Shown here one piece after another: positions 45,785-55,845 of a DNA stretch of 64,000 nt. Within the stretch, counting starts at the first letter, position 1. The number at the start of each line of letters is the position of its first letter. Origin of the DNA: Dolomedes plantarius (lineage: Eukaryota > Arthropoda > Arachnida > Araneae > Dolomedidae); assembly GCA_907164885.2 (NCBI GenBank), contig OU015498.1:93977733-94041732 (forward strand). The letters are read 5' to 3'. Both the position numbers and the translations under genes were made by a program. A model generated the notes under the pieces. The model searched no databases, had not been told where the DNA came from, and saw only the letters and a program-made list of their open reading frames with translations.

Positions 45785-45824
45785 AAAACTATAGGGGAAA
45801 TTGTACAGTTTCCCCAATAGTTTT
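45785..45824. repeat. Stem-loop
   Basis: Arms AAAACTATAGGGGAAA and TTTCCCCAATAGTTTT with one A/A mismatch and loop TTGTACAG. Confidence 0.9.
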
Positions 45825-47645
45825 ATTTTCTATTTAAAAAATTTTTTTTTTAAATTTATTTTATTTTTTGCTGCAGCATTTAATTTGGTAATATGATTTT
45901 AATTTCCTTTTTTGTTTATTGAGTTTTTCTTTTGTTTTTTATCACTTTTCATTTAAACGGGTTTTTTGTCACCAGTCACCATTTTTTTGTAATTGATTTT
46001 ATTGAGGCTTCTCTGAACATGTTCAAGTAAAATAATTAATGTTATGAAGGCTCTATTACTTTTAATATCAAATAATTGTTGATTGATGTAGAGTCATGTA
46101 AAACCTAAGGCTAGTCTACAATGTGAATAAATTTATTTTAATTTTGTAATTTGGTATCATGTGGGTCTTTGCTTTTGAGTTAATTTTCTAATTTTCAGCT
46201 TTAGGTTTTTTTTTATTTCAGCAGAATTGATTTCTTTAAGTTTTCTTTTAGGAGAAATAATTTTATTTTTAGGCGTGCTCCAATAATAGGGAAGTAATTT
46301 TATTTGATTTAACTGCATTTTTCTTCAAGGCTTATAATCACCACAGTGATGCAACAGTAAGTCGAACCAGTGTTAATAATATTTATTATGGGTTATTGCA
46401 TTTTTATTAAAAAACACAACACAACTCTTTTCCATCTCCTTAAATGTGCTAACCACAATTTGTAATGATAAGATTAAAAATGTAAATGAACTTGAATTAT
46501 ATCTGCACTAAAAGTTAAATGTATAATGTAGATGTAAATGATGGTTAGGATTTATCTAAACTTTAATTATTAAATAGATTTAATTACCCCACACAACAAA
46601 AAGTTCGTCCCCACACTATTGTGCTTTATCATACTGTAGAATCGTTGACTAAGAATAATTTGAATAGAAACAAAAAATAATGCTAACACAGAGTAAGAAA
46701 ATTTTTGTAGTGAAAATTTAAAAAAAATAATCTGAACCGAAGCAAGGTAAACTTCGGGTATTTTGGAGAAAGTTTAAATTAGAAAGTTTTCAAGATTTTG
46801 AAATGATATTTTATTGAAGGTATTTGTTATATGATTTAATCCAAATAAGTTTTCAATTCTTTTGATGCATTTCAAAGGTCAACGAAAGCATAAAAAAGTA
46901 GTAAACTGGAAAAATTATTTAAGGAAAACGGGTTATGCTTTTTATTCATTTGCTTATTACCGGGTGTTTTTACAATATTTTAAGAGAAATTTTTCGTTTG
47001 TTCAACTTAAATTTCTTTTATACGTCATTTGCATTTTAAAATGTTCTCTCGTTCTCGCAACAACGTATAACGAATGATGCTTCTCTCTGTCTATATAAAC
47101 AGAACTACTCTTATTTAAGTCTTTCTGTCTGTGACGGACAGATGGCAGCAGTAGCAAAAGCTATAGATAAATCAGACAAGAGGTTTAAGTAATCACCTAT
47201 AGATGGCAGCACTACACAGAAAGAAAACTGTATAACGCAGGCTATCATCACTAGTGACTCAAATGCCTCTGTGGGACAGAAATTTTAAAAAGCCGATAGA
47301 AATAAATTATGTAATATTCATTTGAAAATTAGCTATAATTAAAACTAAGGTTAAATTTAACTATAATGTTTGTGAAATACGTAAAAAAAAGTATTATATT
47401 ACATTAGGGTACATAAACTTTTTAAAGTAATGTTCCTAATTTATTTTAAAAAAAATATTTTGGAGCTTTGTTTTTAAAAAAAATCAGCTACAGTTTTGAA
47501 GAAACAAGGGTAGTATCAAAATTTATATATCGTAGCGCTTGTGTATTTAGAGTTTCTTGGAATATTGAGCGAGAAGTTTTTGATTTCTTTTTAGATGCCG
47601 AATTGTGTTTCTGATGACATAACGGTTGATGGTAAGCTTAAAAAT
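45825..47645. other. Noncoding, AT-rich
   Basis: Nothing recognised. An ACAGATGGCAGCA motif recurs (near 47139 and 47201). A short frame opens at 47595 after an acceptor-like TTTCTTTTTAG and reads up to the hAT insertion point. Confidence 0.5.
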
Positions 47646-47902
47646 GCGAGGAGCAGTGGCGCCGGAAGAGTCAAATATAGAGGGGGGGGGCAAAGAATAT
47701 AAAATAGATTAAAACTTTTACACCTTTATTATTAAAAATACATATATACGGTTATAAAAAGTAAACTTTTATGTTATTTTATGTTATATTATGCCCTATC
47801 ACACGTCAACGTGTACGCGTTTCAAATGCATCGGATTCAAGATTCCCTTTCGCAATGAAAAAACATCGAGTAAGGGTTGCTTTTGAATCGCAAAAGCAAA
47901 CG

Positions 47903-47995
47903 TCTGGAATTGGCGTTTAAACGCGCTTGCGTACCTGAAATTGGCGATTAATCGCTCCTGCGTATATGGAATGGCGTTTATCGCGCTTGCGTTAA
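47903..47995. repeat. Three tandem units of 30-32 bp
   Basis: Units at 47903, 47935 and 47966 share GGAATTGGCGTTTAAACGCG-like cores followed by CTTGCGTA; diverged from each other. Confidence 0.75.
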
Positions 47996-48016
47996 CGAGT
48001 GTGAGGTTGCAATTTA

Positions 48017-48302
48017 TGATGTGAAGATAGCAAAAATATATTGCTTACCTCCGTCTCGGCGGTGCAGCTGTCTTGGTACTAAGTAATTCCAGGTACACGA
48101 ACATTAAACATGTATTTATTTAATCTACTACGAAACAAAAAGAACGTTACATTGCTACGATACAAAAACGGAAAATTACATAAAACAGAAGTAAGAAGGA
48201 ATCATGGGATAGCTTCTGGTTTGCTCCGGTTTGGCGCGCGCCTTGGCGACTTAGGGTTGCATGAAAAGGTTAATTTTTAAAATGTGTGATTACTTTCCAA
48301 CA
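48017..48302 (-). repeat. Copia 3' LTR
   Basis: 286 bp. Differs from the 5' LTR at one T/C near 48277. Confidence 0.95.
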
Positions 48303-48311
48303 ATGCCCCCC

Positions 48312-51300
48312 TTAATCATGCATTTTGGGATAAGCCGAAATTAGATTTAATTCACATCTTAATTTCATAAATTTTGGTTTGGGCAAAGGTTTGGTAAAAA
48401 TATCTGCGATCATACTATTTGTATTGCAATATGTTAATTCAATTACTTTGTTTTCTTCCATTTCCCTTAAAAAGAAATATTTAACATTAATATGTTTTAG
48501 TCTGGTATTCATCTTACCATGTTGAATTAGAGAGATTGTGGACTTATTGTCCTCGAACATTTTAATGGGTAGTTTTTGAGATAGCCCAAAATCCTTTAGG
48601 AGGTCTAATATCCATTTGAGCTCTTGAGCAGCAGCAGCCGCAGAAATGAGCTCAGACTCGGTGGATGATAAGGAAACACAATTTTGTCTCTTTGTGGACC
48701 AAAAAATTGGGCTGTTTCCTAGGAAGAATATATTTCCTCCGGTTGACCGTCTAGTGGTCATATCAGATGCATAGTCAGCATCAGTATAGCAGGTAAGTAT
48801 TGGTGGGTTGTTAGAGTCAATTTGCAGGTTAATGTCCTTTGTTGAATTCAGGTATTCGATGACTCTGAGAACTGCTTTCCAGTCATTTTCATTTGGAGAT
48901 TCGTTTTTCCTGCTTAATAAATTTACTGCTAGAACGATGTCTGGTCGAGTTACGGTGGCTATGTAAAGTAGTGCTCCGATGGCTTGTCTATATTTGGTAT
49001 TGTCCACTGGTGGAGAGGTGTCCTCTTCCTTTGGATAAGAAACATCCATCGGTGTGTAAGACGGTTTGTGGATATCTGGACAGAATTTCTTCTTCAATCC
49101 TTCGATTTTGCGAGTTTGGTTCAGTAAAAATTTGTTATCATCTCTGTTGATGTTGATTCCTAAGTAGTTTCTGATTTCTCCTAGGTCCTTTACTTCGAAG
49201 AATTTGTTGAGATATTTGATTAGACTTTGAATCTTGTCTTCATTTTTGCATGCTATAAGGATATCGTCCACGTAAACCGTGATCATTATTGTATCTACTT
49301 CATCTTTCTTTAAGAATAGGCAAGGGTCTGCGGTAGATTGAGAGAAATCGTTGTTTCTCAGGATTTCTTCGATTCTTTTGTTCCAAGCTCTGGCTGACTG
49401 TTTTAAGCCGTAGAGAGATTTCCTTAGTTTGCAAACCTTTTGTTCTTGTCCTGTTTGAACTGTGCCTTCCGGTTGTTCCATAAAAATTTCTTCTTCTAGG
49501 TTTCCGTGAAGGAAAGCTGTGGTGACGTCAGCATGTCGCACGTGCATATTACCGTATGCAGCGGCAGCAAAGAAGGTTCTGATAGTCGTATGTCGAACTA
49601 CTGGTGCGAAGGTATGGTCGTAGTCAGTCCCAAATTTTTGACTATACCCCTTTGCGACTAGTCGTGCTTTGTAGCGGTTGACTGTTCCATCTTCGTTCTT
49701 TTTCAGTTTGAAGGTCCATCGACATCCGATAGCTCTCTTTCCTACAGGAAGATCTACTAATTCCCAGGTTTTATTTTGGGACAAGGAATTGATTTCTTCG
49801 TTGACTGCGAGTAACCATTTTTCTTTTTCTTCGGAATCCAATTTGTTCAGGTCTTCGAAATTTTCGGGTATGTCCTTAGTTGTGTCTACTAGGTATCCCA
49901 TACGTTCTGGTGGTTGTCCCTTCGTTTTTCTTTCTGATCTTCTCAGCGCTTCTACGGGTATAATTTCATGTTCTGTCTCAGTTTCTTCGTCTTTTACTTC
50001 CGGACGAGAGGGAATTTCGATATTTTGAGTCACTGGTGATTTTTCGACAAATTTTACGCTTCTACTGACAATTATCCGATTTTCGCCTGTATAGATTCTG
50101 TACCCCTTTGACCTTTGGTCGTAACCGACAAAAGTTCCTTCAATTGCTCTTGGATCTAATTTTCTTCGGTTTTCTTTATGTATATATGCATAGGCTGTGC
50201 AACCAAATTCTTTTATGTGAGCCAAATTTGGTTTTCTTCCGCACCATAACTCGTAGGGCGTCTTTTCACAGGCTCTAGTAGGAAGACGGTTTTGAATATA
50301 ATTTGCGGTATTGACAGCTTCTCCCCAGAATTTGTTTGGTAGTTGACTTTGGGACAGCATGCATCTGGTCATTTCGGTAAGACTTCTATTTTTCCTTTCT
50401 CTCACACCGTTCTGAGGAGGTGAGAAAGGAACGCTAAGTTGATGTTTGATGCCATCACTCGACAGAAATTCCTCTATTTCTTTACTGGTGTATTCACCGC
50501 CGTTATCCGTTCGGAGAGTCTGTATGGTTCTACCAAATTTATTTTTGGTTATGCCGACAAAATCCTTCAGTTTACTAAGAACTTCACTCTTTCTAGTAAG
50601 TAAGTAGATGACGGTGTATCTCGTAAAGTCGTCGATAAATGTCACGAAATAGAGCTTTCCACCGATGCTCGGAGTGGGCATGGGTCCGCAAATGTCGCTA
50701 TGTACAAGTTCCAACGGTTTCTTTGCACGGACACTGGCTGTTTTTGGATACGGGGATTGTTGCATTTTATTCTTTATGCATTCTGAACAAGTTTTATTAT
50801 GAAGACAATTATCTAGTTTTATTCCGTCGGCGAGATTTTCGTGAACGAGTCGCTTAATTCCGTCATAACTCCGATGACCTAATCTCGAATGCCATAACTG
50901 TATACAATTATCATTTTTGCATTCTATCGCGACATTAGCATTTTCCGAGTGTTTGTTTAAAACAATTTTGTATAAACTATCTTTATCAGAATATGCGTGC
51001 ATAATCACTTCATTATTCTTCTTCACGAAGCAATTATTTTTCTCGAAAAGGACAGAGTACCCCATACTAGCGATTTTTTTAACGGAAATTAAATTGCTCT
51101 TTAAATCAGGAACGAAAAGGGCATTCGTCAGTCTTATTTTCTGCATATTTAGATCAAAGTCAACAAATCCGCTGCCTCTGGAAAATACGATTTTACCATC
51201 TGCTAGAATAATTTTCGTGGGTGATTCATTTTGTTTCAGTTCTGTAAATAAATTTTCATCGGACAGCAAATGACTGCTTGCTCCGGAATCCACATATAGA

Positions 51301-52220
51301 ACCTTTACATTTGTATTTTGTTCAGAACGGTAAATAGAGGCCTTGCTCTTCACTGGCGCCTGTTGACTGTAAACATTCGCGCTCATACATTGCCGGTCTG
51401 ATTTTCCGCCATGTTTGGTCACGCGAGTTTCTAACTTTGTGTTATTAGAATTATAAGAACAAGTATTGCTATTCCTGTTTTGTAACTTAAAACAACAGTT
51501 TCGGGTATGGCCGTTTCGCTTACAAAAGCTACAAAATTTCTCCGACCTTTTATTGTTAGAATTTCTTGCGTTTATAGCAGATTTAAATGCCGTTGAAGTA
51601 TTATCGGAATTTCGGTCCGCTTTCTGTTCTAACCTTCTATTATATTCATCGGCGAGTTTCGTTTTTACTAAATCCGTAGTTATAAGTGTCTCATCTCGAG
51701 CTTCTAGGGCGGTAATGAGATTATTGTAAGATTCAGGAATCGAAACTAACAATAGGGCGGCTATGTGCTGATCTGGAATGTTCTCACCGATAGCTTTCAG
51801 TTTTTCAACCAAATCCATCATGTGATTGATGTGCGCGATCATATCACCGTGTTCAGGCATTTTAATTGAATATAATTTTCTTAAAAGATATAACTTGCTA
51901 CTTAAATTGGAACGTTCATGTACTGATTTCAGTTTTTGCCATGTACCGGCAGCAGTTGTTTCGTTTTTAACATGAATGATTTGGGAATCTTCTATGCATA
52001 GATTTATGATTGCTCGTGCTTGTTTATCTCTCTTTAAAAATGTTTCATCAGGTTTATCGGGTGGTGAAGAATTAAGAAGATCATCTAACCCATCCCGCAT
52101 CAAAAGCATTTCAATCTTGAATTTCCAAACCGCATAATTTTCGGAATTCAGTTTAGTCATCTGCGTCGAATCTTTAAACACTGATTGAGCCATTTTTACT
52201 TTAGTATCAGAATTTAGCAA
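48312..52220 (-). CDS. Copia gag-pol polyprotein, 1302 codons, intact
   Basis: Order is copia-type. Gag region about 20-200 (NYAVWKFKIEMLLM, SLSSKLYLLRKL-like leucine-rich block). CCHC knuckle 230-243 (CSFCKRNGHTRNCC). Protease DSG at 311-313 (YVDSGASSHLL). Integrase finger with H444, H449, C478, C481. Integrase core D509, D572, E608, a DD35E spacing. RT with KARLVAKGYSQ, HADVTTAFLHG, SLYGLKQSARAWNK and YVDD at 983-986. RNase H with CYTDADYA, VSLSSTESELISAA and MIADIFTKPLPKP at the end. All key residues seen are present and there is no stop. Translation may start at the first Met (52220) or at MAQSVFKDS (52193). Confidence 0.96.
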   Translation of the reverse strand: MLNSDTKVKMAQSVFKDSTQMTKLNSENYAVWKFKIEMLLMRDGLDDLLNSSPPDKPDETFLKRDKQARAIINLCIEDSQIIHVKNETTAAGTWQKLKSVHERSNLSSKLYLLRKLYSIKMPEHGDMIAHINHMMDLVEKLKAIGENIPDQHIAALLLVSIPESYNNLITALEARDETLITTDLVKTKLADEYNRRLEQKADRNSDNTSTAFKSAINARNSNNKRSEKFCSFCKRNGHTRNCCFKLQNRNSNTCSYNSNNTKLETRVTKHGGKSDRQCMSANVYSQQAPVKSKASIYRSEQNTNVKVLYVDSGASSHLLSDENLFTELKQNESPTKIILADGKIVFSRGSGFVDFDLNMQKIRLTNALFVPDLKSNLISVKKIASMGYSVLFEKNNCFVKKNNEVIMHAYSDKDSLYKIVLNKHSENANVAIECKNDNCIQLWHSRLGHRSYDGIKRLVHENLADGIKLDNCLHNKTCSECIKNKMQQSPYPKTASVRAKKPLELVHSDICGPMPTPSIGGKLYFVTFIDDFTRYTVIYLLTRKSEVLSKLKDFVGITKNKFGRTIQTLRTDNGGEYTSKEIEEFLSSDGIKHQLSVPFSPPQNGVRERKNRSLTEMTRCMLSQSQLPNKFWGEAVNTANYIQNRLPTRACEKTPYELWCGRKPNLAHIKEFGCTAYAYIHKENRRKLDPRAIEGTFVGYDQRSKGYRIYTGENRIIVSRSVKFVEKSPVTQNIEIPSRPEVKDEETETEHEIIPVEALRRSERKTKGQPPERMGYLVDTTKDIPENFEDLNKLDSEEKEKWLLAVNEEINSLSQNKTWELVDLPVGKRAIGCRWTFKLKKNEDGTVNRYKARLVAKGYSQKFGTDYDHTFAPVVRHTTIRTFFAAAAYGNMHVRHADVTTAFLHGNLEEEIFMEQPEGTVQTGQEQKVCKLRKSLYGLKQSARAWNKRIEEILRNNDFSQSTADPCLFLKKDEVDTIMITVYVDDILIACKNEDKIQSLIKYLNKFFEVKDLGEIRNYLGININRDDNKFLLNQTRKIEGLKKKFCPDIHKPSYTPMDVSYPKEEDTSPPVDNTKYRQAIGALLYIATVTRPDIVLAVNLLSRKNESPNENDWKAVLRVIEYLNSTKDINLQIDSNNPPILTCYTDADYASDMTTRRSTGGNIFFLGNSPIFWSTKRQNCVSLSSTESELISAAAAAQELKWILDLLKDFGLSQKLPIKMFEDNKSTISLIQHGKMNTRLKHINVKYFFLREMEENKVIELTYCNTNSMIADIFTKPLPKPKFMKLRCELNLISAYPKMHD

Positions 52221-52237
52221 TTCAGTCTCATAATCAT

Positions 52238-52523
52238 TGATGTGAAGATAGCAAAAATATATTGCTTACCTCCGTCTCGGCGGTGCAGCTGTCTTGGTAC
52301 TAAGTAATTCCAGGTACACGAACATTAAACATGTATTTATTTAATCTACTACGAAACAAAAAGAACGTTACATTGCTACGATACAAAAACGGAAAATTAC
52401 ATAAAACAGAAGTAAGAAGGAATCATGGGATAGCTTCTGGTTTGCTCCGGTTTGGCGCGCGCCTTGGCGACTTAGGGTTGCATGAAAAGGTTAATTTTCA
52501 AAATGTGTGATTACTTTCCAACA
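52238..52523 (-). repeat. Copia 5' LTR
   Basis: 286 bp. By orientation this is the upstream, promoter-bearing LTR of the minus-strand element. Confidence 0.95.
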
Positions 52524-52676
52524 ATTTAGTATTCAGTTTTGTTAGGCTTTATGATTTTAAATGAAAATTCTAATACTTTACGAGCACTAGCTAGGTAGAA
52601 ACAAAAAATTCAATTTTCTATGGGGGGGCAAATGCCCTCCCTTCCCCCCCCCCCTTCCGGCGCCACTGGCGAGGAG

Positions 52677-52850
52677 TATAAGAAATTTTATAGAAAAAAT
52701 TCTGGAATAAAAAAGTCTGGATTAAGAATACACTTAGAGAAGTAAATTTACTGGAGACAGTCTAAAGTCAAAATTTGTTTGATAGATCTTGTTTAAAAAA
52801 AGAAAAAAAAATCACAAATTTTGTTTGAAATTTGAGTGCGTTTCTTTGCA
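52677..52850. other. Flank of the hAT MITE
   Basis: Continues the sequence interrupted at 47653; A-rich. Confidence 0.4.
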
Positions 52851-52899
52851 TCACCCCCATCTCCCCCCCAATTCTCAATTTTATCTTTTATCAGGCTGG

Positions 52900-53595
52900 A
52901 ATTTCTTCTTAAAAATTAGTTCTAAAATACTCTGCTGATAAATTAATTTTGGTTTTACTTGAGACTTTTTTGATTTTTAATTTGCCGTTGTAACAAAATC
53001 TTGCAACTATCATGAATCCCTTTGGGAACTTTTCTGTACACTGGCGAAGCCATTTCATACAGTCATTACCGTCAGTTGAAGAATAGAATATTGATCTTTT
53101 TTTTATTACAGTCATTTAAATACACCCATGCCCCTTCGAGTGTTACCCCAAATTTCCATTTTTCAGATAATTTTCTACAATTTGTTTTTCTTTCAGCAAT
53201 ATACTTTGGTAAAAGCAGATGAACTTCAGGTTTAAACATCTTTTTTAACTTCAAATCTTTATGAATGATTTTACTTACTGTGCCAGAAGACATTCATAGT
53301 TTCGATGCAATGGTTCTTTGAGTCGGCGGAATTTTTTTTTAGGATCTGAGTCTTCACTTTCTTGATATTCACCTGCTTTCGAACAGTCTAAGGTTGATGT
53401 TTCGCGGTCATGTTTCATTTGCATTTCCAGTTAGACCTTTTATTCCTTTCAAATTTCATATATATTATAAATAGCTTTTTTTGAAATGCCATAACTGCGA
53501 TTTTTGCACCGCTTTATAATTTGTTGATACGAATATTTCTCTTCGGAAAGCGCAGTTACGTAACCTTCGAGCCATCTATCAATTTTAGGAGCCAT
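52900..53595 (-). pseudogene. Tc1/mariner-superfamily transposase pseudogene (mariner-like)
   Basis: On the minus strand the start is MAPKIDRWLEGYVTALSEEK at 53595, with a helix-turn-helix-like YSYQQIIKRCKNRSYGISKK. A degraded stretch with stops follows. Next PPTQRTIASKL, a TGA, MSSGTVSKIIHKDLKLKKMF, EGAWVYLNDCNKK, and CTEKFPKGFMIVARFCYNGK with LKIKKV. These fit the DNA-binding and first catalytic blocks of an arthropod mariner-like family. The C-terminal catalytic part is absent or unrecognisable. Confidence 0.65.
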
Positions 53596-53743
53596 TTTCA
53601 AAATAAATCTTTTATTTTACGTTCCAGTCAAAACAAAACAGTAGCAGATGGTTATTCTGAAGTTGCCAGATTTTTATCTGAAAATGCAAACGACAAAAAT
53701 AAATTACAAAATCGTTTCCATAAAGTGCGAACGACCTTCTGTA

Positions 53744-54013
53744 ATGGCCGTGTTCTTGTACGCTATGTGGGACGCAAATTGCTTTTTGCTTGCTGGAATT
53801 GTAATCTTCCATGTGTACACTTTTATCAGAAGGAAAAAAATAATGAAAGTGAAAATTGTAAAGGAGGCTAGCCATGATCTTGCAGAAGATGAGAACGATC
53901 TTTGTTACGAAACTGCTACACAAAGTTCTAAAGACGAATATTTCATGGTCAGACCTCCTAAACCTCCCCGAAAACCCCCGAAAGCTCAGCAAAAAATCCC
54001 TGAAACTTCCTAA
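53744..54013 (+). CDS. Hypothetical small membrane protein (uncertain)
   Basis: Open frame (in-frame ATGs at 53648 and 53744; the later one is chosen because it begins just before a hydrophobic stretch). MAVFLYAMWDANCFLLAGIV and FHVYTFI could be one membrane segment, followed by basic RRKKIMK, then an acidic stretch (DLAEDENDLC) and a proline-rich tail (RPPKPPRKPPKAQQK). I do not recognise the family. It may be part of a longer gene, because an overlapping frame continues beyond it. Confidence 0.3.
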   Translation: MAVFLYAMWDANCFLLAGIVIFHVYTFIRRKKIMKVKIVKEASHDLAEDENDLCYETATQSSKDEYFMVRPPKPPRKPPKAQQKIPETS

Positions 54014-54512
54014 GCGTCGGTACTCCCTCATAGACCGGTTCTTAACCGACTGTCTTGATTGTATTCGGGCCGAAGACATTCCGGGGACCTCGGATGCGTG
54101 TAGCAACCTCCAATCTGCAAAAAAGGAAATGAAAACTGAAAAAGGTCTAAAATTCCGTCTCAAACCGGTTAAACCACGACTTAGCTTTAAGAAACTAATC
54201 AAGCGTCTCACCACAGCCGACACCACCAGACTGTTTATTTATCTTCACCACAGCCGACAAAACCAGGCTGAAAGACATCCTCTGCTCCACAACAGCCGAC
54301 AGCATCAGGCTCATTCTTGCCTCTTTCAGAGCCAAAAACATCGGACTGTAAAGTATAACCACCTTAACATCGGACCTCTTATACCACCAAAAAGGCGAGA
54401 AACAAGCCAGCTTACCACCATTATGCTGAACGGATGGTCTCGCTGTGAAGGGGAGCGTCACACAGCGTGCCTCCAAGTGGTACTCCCCGGCCAACGTTCT
54501 TTTCTTAAATAA
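53874..54512 (+). CDS. Hypothetical basic protein frame overlapping the previous one (uncertain)
   Basis: 212 codons in another frame. Its middle part (RRYSLIDRFLTDCLDCIRAE, then GLKFRLKPVKPRLSFKKLIK) is basic and looks more coding-like than its start, which lies over the previous frame. A single frame change near 53990-54005 would join the two. The C-terminal part comes from a degenerate tandem repeat. Not recognised; could be a decayed gene or chance. Confidence 0.25.
   Translation: MILQKMRTIFVTKLLHKVLKTNISWSDLLNLPENPRKLSKKSLKLPKRRYSLIDRFLTDCLDCIRAEDIPGTSDACSNLQSAKKEMKTEKGLKFRLKPVKPRLSFKKLIKRLTTADTTRLFIYLHHSRQNQAERHPLLHNSRQHQAHSCLFQSQKHRTVKYNHLNIGPLIPPKRRETSQLTTIMLNGWSRCEGERHTACLQVVLPGQRSFLK
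54209..54350. repeat. Degenerate tandem repeat (CACAGCCGACA..CCAGGCT units)
   Basis: Four related blocks: CACAGCCGACACCACCAGAC, CACAGCCGACAAAACCAGGC, AACAGCCGACAGCATCAGGC and GAGCCAAAAACATCGGACTG, spaced about 40-55 bp apart. Confidence 0.7.
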
Positions 54513-54933
54513 GAAAGGGCTGAAGTGCTTTTAACATTTCACAGGCACGTCGAATCGAAACTTGATCGGTTGAGCGAAGTGAAACCTTTCACAAAGGACT
54601 ACCTTGATGAATCATCGATGATCACTCAAATATCAACGACTTTAACCAGTTCCTTTTCAAGAAAGACTTTTTAAAAACACTTATTCTTAATGCAAAGCAA
54701 TTACTTTATTTTCATTGTGTTTCTGACAAACATTGTGTGCATTGTGTATTCTTACGAACCGTACCAAAAGAGATTGACGCTATTTTTCTAGTTATCGTAA
54801 TAAATGTACATCACTTTTTGACCCATTTCTTTATTCTTTGTTTACCATATTGAAGCCTAAACACCAGAATTCAATTTCAATGAATGATTAAAGCAATTTG
54901 CCGCTGAATATCTACCCATTTTAACCAGTAATT
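54513..54933. other. Noncoding
   Basis: No recognised feature. Confidence 0.5.
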
Positions 54934-55355
54934 TCCATGTTTTTATTAACTCGCCTTCTTGTTTGTGTGTTTGTGTGTTTGTCCAGTACAAATCTTGCAA
55001 TCGATCTTTAACTAACTTCCCAACTAGCTAGACATTTGAAACTTTTAGAATAGCTCAGAACACGAAGACAATGCATTCTTTTTATACTTTTAGACATCTT
55101 TAAGCAGATTTGAATTCCTTTTTCAGTTAATTTTGTTTTGTAGAATGGTGCAGGCATCTATCGACCGGGACGGGAACGAAAAGTTAAACGCAAGTTAACT
55201 TCCAATTAACTTCATTTTCTTTCAAGTTGATGGGATAATTCATCAAAAAAATTTTAAAAAAGTATTTATTAATACATGGAATTGTCAAGTTTATATGATT
55301 CAACAGAAAATTTAAAAACATGGTATATAAAAAGTTCTTTTTATCTTGTAATTAT
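54934..55355 (+). repeat. 0.4-kb dispersed repeat, copy B
   Basis: Shares the whole body of copies A and C and, with copy C, a further 31 nt to the right (ATATAAAAAGTTCTTTTTAT). So the true right end lies beyond the ACATGGT inverted end. Confidence 0.85.
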
Positions 55356-55362
55356 GTATATT

Positions 55363-55702
55363 GTCGTTGTTTCTAATGCCCCTTGGCCGATAGAATTCCA
55401 GACCAGGCGCATATAGGCTAGCGGACTGAGGGGTGCGGCTCCAGTTTACAATGGCACCACAAGGGTCGGGGTCCGATTTTTGGCAGGTGCCACCTCAATT
55501 TTGACCGAGCACCCCAGGAACGGCATGTGGGTTGATAGTACCCTCTTCCACCTTCTTTATCCTTATAGAGGAACTTTCCGGTCTACGGATTAACGTGCCC
55601 ATATCCGGCCTAGACACGGAGGTATTGAATGGTGCTTGTCTGGATTCGATCCGGGCACCCTGAGTACTGAAAGCCGACGTGCTACCACTTGGTTACCTCG
55701 GG
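55363..55702 (-). mobile_element. tRNA-derived SINE, about full length
   Basis: On the minus strand the head has A box TAACCAAGTGGTAGCACG (55681-55695) and B box GGATCGAATCC (55642-55652). A GC-rich body follows, and the end is GGGGCATTAGAAACAACGAC. The same body recurs at 56451, 57064 and 59693. Transcription by RNA polymerase III is inferred from the boxes. Confidence 0.8.
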
Positions 55703-55845
55703 ACAGTAATGTATGTAATATTAAACCTTTACGGATGAATGTCGCAATATATGCGGCATAACACTTCTACTTATCAGGTCGAATGCGGTGTATAATGCGG
55801 TAAAAAATTATTTCACTATTTTCATTATAGTTGTTGCTATTTTTT

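Larger units (their letters stand above)
45280..45824. other. Unexplained GC-richer island with two hairpins
   Basis: Markedly less AT-rich than its surroundings. It contains a perfect 22-bp palindrome (45748-45769, core CACGTG) and, 16 nt further on, a stem-loop with 16-nt arms and one mismatch (45785-45824, loop of 8). A 69-codon plus-strand frame (45611-45820) matches nothing I recognise. It could be a promoter with first exon, or a non-autonomous element. Confidence 0.45.
48017..52523 (-). mobile_element. Full-length Ty1/copia retrotransposon
   Basis: 4507 bp with a perfect 5-bp TSD ATTTA (48012-48016, 52524-52528) and two 286-bp LTRs that differ at one base by eye. On the minus strand the LTR starts TGTTGGAAAGTAATCAC and ends CTATCTTCACATCA. 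A polypurine tract (AAGGGGGGCAT) precedes the 3' LTR, and ATGATTATGAGAC follows the 5' LTR as a candidate primer site. One uninterrupted gag-pol frame. Likely recent and possibly still competent; competence is an inference. Confidence 0.96.
47654..52668. mobile_element. hAT MITE (about 500 bp) containing a whole copia element
   Basis: Perfect TSD GCGAGGAG (47646-47653, 52669-52676). Ends are CAGTGGCGCCGGAAG and CTTCCGGCGCCACTG, followed inward by G/C runs. The MITE halves are 47654-48016 and 52524-52668. A threefold tandem repeat lies in the left half. No transposase. Confidence 0.93.

Noticed and set aside
48893..51729. Plus-strand frames within the copia element
   Set aside because: Antisense to the intact 1302-codon minus-strand polyprotein.
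53022..53222. Plus-strand 66-codon frame
   Set aside because: Antisense to the mariner-like transposase pseudogene.
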